From Candidatus Nomurabacteria bacterium (GTDB lineage: Bacteria > Patescibacteriota > Saccharimonadia > Saccharimonadales > Saccharimonadaceae): a DNA stretch of 21,533 nucleotides. The DNA is taken from NCBI GenBank assembly GCA_020631935.1, contig JACKGP010000007.1:1-21533 (forward strand). Reading direction: 5' to 3'. A program made the position numbers and the translations under genes. Below the pieces are notes generated by a model, which saw only the letters and a list, made by a program, of their open reading frames with translations, was not told the origin of the DNA and ran no database searches. Positions 5,814 through 12,119 of the stretch are shown in pieces. The first letter of the stretch is position 1. Each line of letters starts with the position of its first letter.

Positions 5814-7448
5814 CTAAATATGGAGAGGTGACCGAGTGGTTGATGGTACCGGTCTTGAAAACCGGCAAGGTGTAAAAGCCTTCGAGGGTTCGAATCCCTC
5901 CCTCTCCGCCAATAGCAAACTTTTTTGGAATTTGTCGCCCGCAAGGGCGGCTTTTTCTTTGCTCTCACTCAGTGCCAGCCAGATGTTTTCTTGGGGGGAA
6001 TGAGATTTTGCACGCGGCAGGAGCCGCGCCTTTTTGTCTGTCAAAAACAGGTTCAACCCGTCCATTTGTAAAAATGCCTGTTTTATCATTGCCAGCTCGC
6101 CAGTTTTTGTAATGTTACTGAGGTCAGTTGCTTTCTTCAGCCACTCACGCATAGGTTCAACCCAGGCATTACTCGCCAGCGTCAATGTGCTTATTTGTTC
6201 TTCTAGCGTCTTTCTTATAGACATCAGTTCAGCTTGTTTTGTCCGATATGTTGGCTGGTCAATATCTTGGTCAAGGTAACTGTCGAGTAGTCGTTGGAGT
6301 TTAATTTGTAAGCTCTGTACTTTAGTCTGTGCGTCAGCGATAAACACCGCAGAACTTTGCTCTGCTTTCTTTTCATCTATTGCGAGCATTGCCTCTAGTT
6401 CCATCGCCCATGACTTCGGCAGGGTATAACTTTGCAGGATTTCGGACAGTTGCGCCACAAGTTCGAGTTCGGTAATGGTTGGTTCTATGCAGACAATCGT
6501 TTTATGTTTCCGAGAGCAACGGTAATACACATACTCGTGAACGTTGCCGTTTTTCTGGTGCTTCACTTTCTTCTCAGCCGTAATCGCCATATTGCACCTG
6601 CCGCACGCCAGTAGTCCGCACAGGGCTTGCGGTTTGTTCATACCTTTGCGTTTGTGTCCTCGACGCTCTAGCGTCGTCTGTACGCGGTCAAATAGCCCCT
6701 TCGTGATAATTGCCGTATGTTTGCCCTCATGTACCTCGCCAGCGTACCGAAAGTGTCCATAATACAGAGGATTCGTCAGCATTTTCTTTATGCGGTCTTT
6801 CTTGAGCGGTAAACCGCCCTTTGTTTTTACACCCTTACTCGCCAGAAACTCAGCAATATCTACCAGTCGTTTACCTCCTTGTGAGTACAGCTCAAACGCT
6901 TGTCTCACGAGAGGCGCACGACGTTTGTCGACAATAATCGTATGGATTCGCACGTCGTTGATATACCCGATAGGCGCAAGCCCAGGAAACTCGCCCCGCC
7001 GTATTTTCTGACGCAAACCGCGCTTGGTGTTCTCTGCAAGATTGTCGATATAGTATTTGCTCTGCCCAAACGCGATGGACAACATAAACTTACCCTGTGA
7101 AGTATTCTCAAACCAAAATGTCGGAAACTTGAGCGATTGTAGGCGCGTTTGATCGAGTAAATAGACAATTTGTCCGCCGTCAATGGAGTTGCGGGCAAGC
7201 CTGTCGGGGTGCCACGAGATAATTCCACTGGCTTCACCAGCCTCAATGCGAGCAAGCATTGCACCGAACTTCGGTCTGCCCGGAACTTTAGCGGATTTCT
7301 TTTCAATAATAGTATCGACAACAAATAGTCCATTATCTCTGGCATACTTCCGAAGTTCGGCTATCTGCGCCTCAATGGACAAAACCTGTTTGTCCTCGAC
7401 GTCGGTGCTCTTACGAGCATAGATGAGGTATTTTTCTCTCTGTTGCAT
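5814..7448 (-). CDS. Large serine recombinase (site-specific integrase)
   Basis: A 544-residue protein as read here. The N-terminal resolvase domain has YARKST with the nucleophile Ser14 and the HPDRLARN motif near residue 90. The recombinase domain follows (RGLRQKIRRGEFPGLAPIGY), then a zinc ribbon (CGLLACGRCNMA and a later YYRCSRKHKTIVC), then a coiled-coil region near residues 385-430. It would insert and excise the element by double-strand exchange through a phosphoserine link. The start chosen is the ATG at 7448, about 10 bases after AGGGGG; a GTG 39 bases upstream lacks a site. The last 30 codons are antisense to tRNA-Ser. Across the reconstructed circular junction the same frame would end after a different 14-residue tail, giving 528 residues. 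No partner excision factor is recognised. Confidence 0.93.
   Translation of the reverse strand: MQQREKYLIYARKSTDVEDKQVLSIEAQIAELRKYARDNGLFVVDTIIEKKSAKVPGRPKFGAMLARIEAGEASGIISWHPDRLARNSIDGGQIVYLLDQTRLQSLKFPTFWFENTSQGKFMLSIAFGQSKYYIDNLAENTKRGLRQKIRRGEFPGLAPIGYINDVRIHTIIVDKRRAPLVRQAFELYSQGGKRLVDIAEFLASKGVKTKGGLPLKKDRIKKMLTNPLYYGHFRYAGEVHEGKHTAIITKGLFDRVQTTLERRGHKRKGMNKPQALCGLLACGRCNMAITAEKKVKHQKNGNVHEYVYYRCSRKHKTIVCIEPTITELELVAQLSEILQSYTLPKSWAMELEAMLAIDEKKAEQSSAVFIADAQTKVQSLQIKLQRLLDSYLDQDIDQPTYRTKQAELMSIRKTLEEQISTLTLASNAWVEPMREWLKKATDLSNITKTGELAMIKQAFLQMDGLNLFLTDKKARLLPRAKSHSPQENIWLALSESKEKAALAGDKFQKSLLLAEREGFEPSKAFTPCRFSRPVPSTTRSPLHI
5822..5911 (+). tRNA. tRNA-Ser (anticodon UGA), integration target
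   Basis: The acceptor stem GGAGAGG pairs with CCTCTCC (5901-5907), followed by discriminator G5908 and encoded CCA (5909-5911). The anticodon stem CCGGT/ACCGG flanks the loop with TGA. A long variable arm and the T-loop GGTTCGAATCC are present, as expected for a serine tRNA. The element begins at the last base of the gene: CGCC (5907-5910) is the shared core, and the next base of the element restores the terminal A. The gene therefore stays complete after integration. Confidence 0.96.
5907..6011 (+). repeat. Left-end repeat A (attL arm), inverted copy at 7612-7716
   Basis: All 105 bases are the exact reverse complement of 7612-7716. It contains the 3' end of the recombinase gene, the core CGCC and a hairpin terminator. 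In integrated form it is the element half of attL. Confidence 0.95.
5934..5960 (+). terminator. Terminator for tRNA-Ser carried by the element
   Basis: A 7-bp stem (5934-5940 with 5945-5951, one wobble) capped by a GCAA tetraloop, followed by TTTTTCTTT. It lies 23 bases after the tRNA and appears to replace the hairpin displaced to 12278. The inverted copy in repeat A' would stop leftward transcription near 7668-7693. Confidence 0.75.
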
Positions 7449-7470
7449 AGCTTGCCCCCTACAACTTAAA

Positions 7471-7566
7471 TAGCCGCCCTGTTGCACACAAACTAGGCAA
7501 ACCCAATTTGTACAGGACGGCTATATAAGCCCAAATAAAATAGGTTGCCGAATTAGTTTGTGTGCA
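7471..7566. promoter_or_regulatory. Interlocking dyads upstream of the recombinase gene
   Basis: Two inverted repeats interlock. TGCACACAAACTA (7483-7495) matches its reverse complement at 7554-7566 perfectly over 13 bp. TAGCCGCCCTGT (7471-7482) matches the reverse complement of 7512-7523 with one mismatch. A weak minus-strand promoter (TTATAT near 7527-7522) lies between the arms. A recombinase operator, alternative RNA folds or an accessory recombination site are all possible. Confidence 0.5.
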
Positions 7567-7580
7567 TTTCTATTTTACCA

Positions 7581-7613
7581 GAAAACAAAAAAGCCGTTTG
7601 CTCCACAAACGGC
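7581..7613 (-). terminator. Leftward terminator between cargo and recombinase arcs
   Basis: GCCGTTTG (7593-7600) pairs perfectly with CAAACGGC (7606-7613) around a 5-base loop. On the minus strand it is followed by TTTTTTGTTTTC. It would stop transcription from the cargo operon before the recombinase promoter region. Confidence 0.8.
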
Positions 7614-7761
7614 AAAATCTCATTCCCCCCAAGAAAACATCTGGCTGGCACTGAGTGAGAGCAAAGAAAAAGCCGCCCTTGCGGGCGACAAATTCCAAAA
7701 AAGTTTGCTATTGGCGCGATTCTACGCCCGCGCTCGAACCTATTTTAGCGCAAATACCTGA
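7612..7761 (+). pseudogene. Duplicated 3' end of the serine recombinase gene
   Basis: Within the internal attP copy the plus strand encodes the last 35 shared residues of the recombinase (from AKSHSPQENIW to KSLLLA), then crosses the core and ends with RFYARARTYFSANT and TGA at 7759-7761. No upstream recombinase sequence or ribosome-binding site is present, so it is not an independent gene. It shows how the recombinase would end in a circular element. Confidence 0.75.
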
Positions 7762-7871
7762 CCCGTGCGCCCGCGCCTGCCAGAAACACCCCCACACCTT
7801 TCCATTTTTTGAGATTTCCCCCGCCGAGATTTCCCAAAGGAAGTTGCAAAAGGTGTTGGGGTTTTCGGGAC
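7612..7871 (-). repeat. Internal inverted copy of the reconstructed attP (repeats A' and B)
   Basis: Bases 7612-7716 are the exact reverse complement of 5907-6011, and 7713-7871 is the reverse complement of 12120-12277 with one substitution and one 1-base indel. The two halves overlap only in GGCG (7713-7716), the core. The segment is therefore what results from joining the right end of the element to its left end, written backwards. It separates the recombinase gene from the cargo operon. Confidence 0.93.
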
Positions 7872-7891
7872 ACTCGCGACAGGTCGCGAGT
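7872..7891. terminator. Hairpin downstream of the methyltransferase gene
   Basis: ACTCGCGAC (7872-7880) pairs with GTCGCGAGT (7883-7891), starting at the first base beyond repeat B. TTTT follows on the plus strand only, so as a terminator for the leftward operon it is weak. It may instead be a structural element at the repeat edge. Confidence 0.4.
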
Positions 7892-7920
7892 TTTGTCGCA
7901 AGAGACATGTAAATAAGTAG

Positions 7921-8553
7921 TTACTGCGTAACTTGGGCTTGTTTCTGCGCGAGGAAGATACCATACGGAACACTTCTTCCACTACGCTCGTATCCGTCAT
8001 ACAGGTCAGCGTCTACAAGAGAAAAGCCAGACTCATCGAGAAGTCGCTTTACTTCTTCTGGCGAGTGGCGGTACACGGTTATATCGAGTTCAGGGTAGTG
8101 GGTCTGTGGTTGTGGGTCGTAGTCCTCGATTAACTCAGAAGTAAAAACAAACACCCCATTATCTTTGAGGCTTTTGTGAACTTGCTCGAACACGCTCGGC
8201 AAATCTTCAGCAAACTCTAGCACGCCGACCGCTTGAGCGACATCGACAGAGTTTTTAAGGTCGGCAATCGGGAGTTCTTTGTTGATATCTGCTTGTCTGA
8301 GAGAGCCGTTTTCACCAACTACTGATTGAGCGGTATTGAGCATAGCCGGGTCATGATCGAGCCCGATGACGGTCGCACCTTTGTCAGCATAGCCACTGAC
8401 GGCTTGTCCCGTACCAATTCCAATGTCTAATACTTTTGCGCCAGATACGATAAACGGTTCGACTAATTTCTGCGCTCGTTCTGGAGAGTCCCAGCCCGCT
8501 TCTTTGGAGTCAGTGTCGTAAGTGAGTGTTTCGGAGTTTTGAGACATAACCAT
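7921..8553 (-). CDS. Class I SAM-dependent methyltransferase
   Basis: A 210-residue protein with the SAM-binding motif I VLDIGIGTG (residues 42-50), motif II acidic end IGLDHDP (about 63-69), and the post-motif region VDVAQAVGVLEFAEDLPSVF with the following strand GVFVFTSE, as in the Methyltransf_11/25 fold. The substrate cannot be read from the sequence. No DNA-methyltransferase motif such as DPPY or NPPF is seen, so a small molecule, tRNA or protein is more likely than DNA. The ATG at 8553 follows the upstream stop by two bases; ATG 8547 is an alternative, and neither has a good Shine-Dalgarno. It is translationally coupled to the coiled-coil gene, last in the leftward operon. Confidence 0.85.
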   Translation of the reverse strand: MVMSQNSETLTYDTDSKEAGWDSPERAQKLVEPFIVSGAKVLDIGIGTGQAVSGYADKGATVIGLDHDPAMLNTAQSVVGENGSLRQADINKELPIADLKNSVDVAQAVGVLEFAEDLPSVFEQVHKSLKDNGVFVFTSELIEDYDPQPQTHYPELDITVYRHSPEEVKRLLDESGFSLVDADLYDGYERSGRSVPYGIFLAQKQAQVTQ

Positions 8554-8555
8554 TA

Positions 8556-9671
8556 CTAAGCAGCGCCTGCAAGCTTGGCATCCCAATCCCATTTCTCGCC
8601 GCCAGCCAATGGGTGTACTTCAAGTTCTCCCGCATAGAGATACTTGAACTGACTCGGTAAAATTCCGAACTGCTCCGATATCTGATCTTCTATCGCTTGT
8701 TTTTCTTGCTTGTATTCTTCTCGTTGCTTTTCTGTGGCGCTAGCTAGATCATCCAGTTGTTTCCTCAAGAACTCTGCTTGTCTCGATTCCATATCTACGC
8801 TCTCGAGCTTATCTTCAAGTAGCTGCACCTGCTCAGCAATGGCTGTTTCCGAGAATTCCTGCAATTCATTCACAGGTCGCTGTTTTTCGTGTAGTTCTTG
8901 TGTGAACTTTCCTTGAACAGATTCTACCCTTTCATTGAGCTTTACCGCATCGTCGCCATATATATCAGCTAGGTCACTCACAAGCTGGACTAAATCACCC
9001 GTTTCCCGCGCCGTAGTAAAAATTTCGGGTTCCTCAATCATGAGCTTAAACAAACCATCTCCGTTATCAGCCATGTCCATACTTTGCTGATCGGCAATAG
9101 GTACTTCATATCCACCCTTTGTCTTTGCGCCAAACGTATTTATACGCTGATAGCGTTTTACGGTTTCCTGGTCATCCCAATTTTTAGAAACTGCACCGCC
9201 ATTTAGCTCATGGAGTCGCTGTAGTGTGCCATTCACATCACTTGAGGTTACTCGGTCATAGAAATCATTACGTTCTTTTTTACCTGGAATCAGCTCTCGA
9301 TACAGAGCATCAGCAGTGAGCTGTCCGCCGTAGCCACGTCCATGTGGAGCTTCGGCTGATGTGCGTAAAAGTGCGTCAAAAAACTTATCCGCTCCGTATT
9401 CGTTAACAGCCTCTTGAAAACCACCCACAAGAATCCCTTCTTCCAATTGGCGAGTAGCAATACCGATAGCCTTCACTCGATCTGACTCATATTTCACATC
9501 ATCAATGTCACTTTTTTCAATAGTTTTCTCTTGTTCCGCAAGCATTAGCCCAGTTTCGGCGGGCGTAGTCCGTTCGACCATAGCGGTGGGATTCTCTTTG
9601 TACAAGCCACTAAAATCTTCTTCGTCTGGCGATCGTTCGTACTCATGATTGCTTTTGAAGGATTCTTTCAT
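8556..9671 (-). CDS. Hypothetical coiled-coil cargo protein
   Basis: A 371-residue soluble, acidic protein not recognised by family. Residues 1-60 are polar and probably disordered. A folded middle part (about 70-255) includes HGRGYGGQLTADALYREL. Residues 255-335 are rich in Glu, Gln and Lys with heptad-like spacing and look like a long coiled coil; the end contains PSQFKYLYAGELEVHPLAGG. No signal peptide, membrane helix or catalytic motif was found. AAAGGA lies 10 bases before the ATG, and a near-consensus promoter with a palindrome precedes it (9720-9748). It is co-transcribed with the methyltransferase, which suggests a joint function. A scaffold or substrate role is speculation. Confidence 0.7.
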   Translation of the reverse strand: MKESFKSNHEYERSPDEEDFSGLYKENPTAMVERTTPAETGLMLAEQEKTIEKSDIDDVKYESDRVKAIGIATRQLEEGILVGGFQEAVNEYGADKFFDALLRTSAEAPHGRGYGGQLTADALYRELIPGKKERNDFYDRVTSSDVNGTLQRLHELNGGAVSKNWDDQETVKRYQRINTFGAKTKGGYEVPIADQQSMDMADNGDGLFKLMIEEPEIFTTARETGDLVQLVSDLADIYGDDAVKLNERVESVQGKFTQELHEKQRPVNELQEFSETAIAEQVQLLEDKLESVDMESRQAEFLRKQLDDLASATEKQREEYKQEKQAIEDQISEQFGILPSQFKYLYAGELEVHPLAGGEKWDWDAKLAGAA

Positions 9672-9719
9672 TTCGGTGGTGTCCTTTGTTTGTTTTCTTT
9701 TTGTGATTTAACTGTATTC

Positions 9720-9748
9720 ATACTAGCACATTTTGTGCTTACTGTCAA
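9720..9748 (-). promoter_or_regulatory. Promoter with embedded palindrome before the coiled-coil gene
   Basis: On the minus strand a perfect TTGACA (9748-9743), a 17-base spacer and TAGTAT (9725-9720). The spacer contains the inverted repeat AGCACA-TTT-TGTGCT (9725-9739 on the plus strand), placed where a repressor would block the polymerase. Confidence 0.6.
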
Positions 9749-9764
9749 CTTGTCGTCGATTCAA

Positions 9765-10289
9765 TTAGTCATGCAGGCTAATTATTTTGGCATTAGAAAC
9801 GTCAACTTTGCCTTTGTGGACAATATGTGGCACAAACTGGTAATTAAATACTGGCTCGCCCGTGCCAATCATACTTTTGTAATACTCCACCGTTGCAGGC
9901 GGAACATCTTGCAGTTTGTCTAAATTGACATCAGCAAGCCATTTGACAGTAACATTCTCTTCGCCAGGGGCGGTCTTGAAATAAACGACTGTTTTGTTCG
10001 AGTCGAGCTGACCCAAGTCAATCTGGTAATAGCGATAATCAGGAATTGCCTCAACTATGCCAAGCTGTTGTTGCAATTCAAACAACTTTTTAGGGGGAAG
10101 GGGCAATAATTGCACAACATCGTTCCACGAACAGTCGAGCAACGGAATCTTCCGCTCTAGGATTTCTTCTCGTCCTTTGTACTTTTCAAGATACTTAGCC
10201 CGCAATTCAGGGTCTACTTCGAGCATTTTGCTGAGAGGGATTAACTCGCTCCCTTTCATATCTTCTGGTATGCCGTGATAGAAATACAT
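9765..10289 (-). CDS. Conserved hypothetical protein (174 aa)
   Basis: A 174-residue soluble protein without signal peptide or membrane helix. It begins MYFYHGIPEDMKG and contains YKGREEILERKIPLLDCSWNDVVQL and, near the end, FVPHIVHKGKVDVSN. From memory this resembles a group-specific family of unknown function in Firmicutes, but that could not be checked. The gene follows the Replic_Relax-like gene by 23 bases in the same direction. A TACAAT (10305-10300) 10 bases before the ATG might add a nearly leaderless start; no Shine-Dalgarno is seen. Function unknown; an accessory cargo role is the simplest reading. Confidence 0.7.
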   Translation of the reverse strand: MYFYHGIPEDMKGSELIPLSKMLEVDPELRAKYLEKYKGREEILERKIPLLDCSWNDVVQLLPLPPKKLFELQQQLGIVEAIPDYRYYQIDLGQLDSNKTVVYFKTAPGEENVTVKWLADVNLDKLQDVPPATVEYYKSMIGTGEPVFNYQFVPHIVHKGKVDVSNAKIISLHD

Positions 10290-10312
10290 ATTGCTTATGA
10301 TTGTATCAAACT

Positions 10313-11167
10313 TCAGTCATCTTCTTTCGGCGTAAGCTTTGCCAGTGACAGCAGCTTTGCCTCATCATCAGGGTCTACTTTTAGCCATATCTTATCAGTT
10401 GGCTTTGTCGCTTCTTCAAACTGCTTTCGTGTCGTCGTCGCAAACACCAGATCATCGTCCCATGCATCATTGAGAATCCGTTTCATCTGTCGATTAAGCT
10501 TCTTCTGGGTGTAAGCGTCTTCGCATATCGCAAGGATTGCGGGGTACGGCTCATCTTCTTGCCAATCACCGCTTTCTTTGAAGTTCACATAGTTCCTCGT
10601 TTTTCTGACACTGACGAAAAACGGTTTCGTACCGTCCCACATATCAACGAAATAGTGTTTTGCTGGTGCTTCGCCTCTCTTTGGTATCTTGAGATGTAAG
10701 TCCGGCGTCCACTTTGGGTAAAAGCTGTAGTTTACCATATAGCTTTTTGGCAGAATCCATAGCTTGTCACCATAGATAGCTCTCGTGTGTTGAGCGGTAT
10801 CTGTAGCGGCAACGGTATGCTTCAAGAAGTCGTCCGATACCGTCTTGTTTTTATACAGGCTCTTTGTCGCCCATTGGTTCGTACTGTCGGGTTTTCGTTT
10901 TTCAAGCTCACGCGCACCCTTTGGCGTGATGTAGTACTCAGCAGGGCGACCCGCCAGCTTGTAGCTTTTGTCGTAGCGTTTCCCGATGAAGCCTTGTTCT
11001 TCGAGTATCTGCAATTTGTTCTGAATCACTTTCGGACTTGATCGCTCCAACGAGCGTGCTAGTTGTTTGCTGGTGCAGAAGCGATACCAATACAACCGAT
11101 ACAATACCCCTAACTGTTGCTTGTTCAACGGTCTTCGATACTTAACCTTATCTACAACTTCACTCAT
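10313..11167 (-). CDS. Winged-helix protein, replication-relaxation (Replic_Relax)-like
   Basis: A 284-residue protein. Residues 15-75 form a winged helix: a helix LYRLYWYRFCTSKQLARSL, a recognition helix around VIQNKLQILEEQGFI, and the wing GRPAEYYITPKGAREL. This arrangement (Thr-Ser-Lys-Gln-Leu, then Gly-Arg-Pro with Tyr-Tyr-Ile-Thr-Pro-Lys-Gly-Ala) is typical of Replic_Relax proteins of plasmids and mobilisable elements. The C-terminal 200 residues are mixed alpha/beta (ILPKSYMVNYSFYPKWTPDLHL) with no recognised catalytic motif. It probably binds DNA of the element for replication, mobilisation or control of the cargo operon. GGTGA lies about 7 bases before the ATG. It is preceded by an almost C-free leader on its own strand. 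First gene of the leftward operon. Confidence 0.72.
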   Translation of the reverse strand: MSEVVDKVKYRRPLNKQQLGVLYRLYWYRFCTSKQLARSLERSSPKVIQNKLQILEEQGFIGKRYDKSYKLAGRPAEYYITPKGARELEKRKPDSTNQWATKSLYKNKTVSDDFLKHTVAATDTAQHTRAIYGDKLWILPKSYMVNYSFYPKWTPDLHLKIPKRGEAPAKHYFVDMWDGTKPFFVSVRKTRNYVNFKESGDWQEDEPYPAILAICEDAYTQKKLNRQMKRILNDAWDDDLVFATTTRKQFEEATKPTDKIWLKVDPDDEAKLLSLAKLTPKEDD

Positions 11168-11400
11168 ATCTCATCACCAATATTCACCAAACCAATACTC
11201 AAGCTACAAACCAAATCACTCAAAACAACATCCACACAACCAACTCTACAATTCACTACAGCTATACCTACAAACCAATCCATAACTACTCATCACTCAC
11301 ATCATATCTTCTTCTCTATATTTATATAGAAAGAGAGGGAGAAAAGAAAGAAGAAAAAGCTAAAACGAGAAAAAGAAATAACAGAGGCTAGAAAATGCAC
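11138..11400. other. Strand-asymmetric intergenic region, candidate leader or origin
   Basis: This covers most of the 358-bp gap between the Replic_Relax-like and fic genes and runs slightly into the former. The plus strand from 11138 to 11328 contains only two G residues (11203, 11261). From 11329 to about 11395 it becomes purine-rich. At the switch lies an A/T inverted repeat, TCTATAT/ATATAGA (11315-11321 and 11324-11330). Read leftward this is the G/T-rich, almost C-free 5' leader of the Replic_Relax-like gene. Such skew and A/T melting would suit a replication or transfer origin, an R-loop or an unfolded leader. No ORF is supported here. Confidence 0.5.
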
Positions 11401-11474
11401 ATAGCGAGAACTAAAAAATAAGATAGCTTGGGTGTCGGTGTATAAGTTTAGTGAAGATAAAACATGTTCATAAA

Positions 11475-11517
11475 TATCCCTCTATTCATGGAACTTTCAA
11501 GGGATAAAAGGTATAAT
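11475..11517 (+). promoter_or_regulatory. fic promoter -10 and overlapping inverted repeat
   Basis: A perfect TATAAT (11512-11517) ends 8 bases before ATG 11526, predicting a leaderless message. No good -35 was found. The inverted repeat TATCCCT (11475-11481) / AGGGATA (11500-11506) lies across the -35 position, where an operator could act. AACATGTT (11461-11468) is a further palindrome just upstream. Confidence 0.45.
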
Positions 11518-11525
11518 AGGTGTAT

Positions 11526-12077
11526 ATGCAAGATATTGATGAAATTAGCAAGCAGCGAGCCGTCAAGCTGTTCGATAGTATCGAGCTTTCATCATTTGAA
11601 GTTGGTACAATTAAGGGTTTGCAGCAGATTCACGAGTATTTGTTTGGTGGGCTCTATGACTTTGCTGGGAGGATTCGTTCAAAAAACATAAGCAAGGGTG
11701 GATTTACGTTTGCTTCTGCTATTTATCTCGAGGGCGCATTATCTGAAGTAGAAAAACTACCTGAAGCGACCTTTGAAGAAATTGTCAGGAAATATGTCGA
11801 GATGAATATTGCGCACCCTTTTATGGAGGGCAACGGTCGAAGCACCCGCATCTGGCTTGATTTAATCTTAAAAAAGAGCCTCAAGCAATGTGTGGATTGG
11901 CAGAAAATTGACAAGAATGATTATTTTAATGCCATGGAGCGTAGCCCAGTGAACGATCTTGAACTTCGCGAACTATTGCGTGGAGCCCTCACTGACAAGA
12001 TCAGTGACCGTGAAGTATTTATGAAGGGTATTGAGCAATCGTATTATTACGAAGAGCCCGACGACTACAAAGGCTAG
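11526..12077 (+). CDS. Fic-domain AMP-transferase (class III-like)
   Basis: A 183-residue protein with the full Fic signature HPFMEGNGRSTR (residues 97-108, catalytic His97) and a target-docking flap GGFTFA (58-63). Fic enzymes transfer AMP from ATP to Ser, Thr or Tyr of a target protein. The C-terminus reads IEQSYYYEEPDD: in class III Fic proteins an inhibitory helix carries (S/T)xxxE(G/N), and here S172-E176 match but the last position is Glu, not Gly or Asn. No separate antitoxin gene is adjacent. It is the only rightward gene of the cargo arc. ATG 11526 is preferred because the -10 box ends 8 bases upstream; a GTG at 11520 is possible. Likely a regulator of a host enzyme or a toxin; the target is unknown. 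Confidence 0.9.
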   Translation: MQDIDEISKQRAVKLFDSIELSSFEVGTIKGLQQIHEYLFGGLYDFAGRIRSKNISKGGFTFASAIYLEGALSEVEKLPEATFEEIVRKYVEMNIAHPFMEGNGRSTRIWLDLILKKSLKQCVDWQKIDKNDYFNAMERSPVNDLELRELLRGALTDKISDREVFMKGIEQSYYYEEPDDYKG

Positions 12078-12119
12078 ATGTTTGTTTTGATAGAGTTCTA
12101 AGCCATACGATAAATTTAC

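Noticed and set aside
5907..7716. Recombinase flanked by 105-bp inverted repeats, read as a transposon with terminal inverted repeats.
   Set aside because: The right repeat continues without a break into repeat B, and the joint equals the predicted circular junction. The left repeat ends at the tRNA core, and no target-site duplication surrounds the pair. The attP explanation covers all four repeat halves.
7558..7761. Open frame that looks like a 67-aa gene.
   Set aside because: It starts with TTG without a ribosome-binding site, and most of it is the duplicated 3' end of the recombinase gene; it is reported as a gene fragment.
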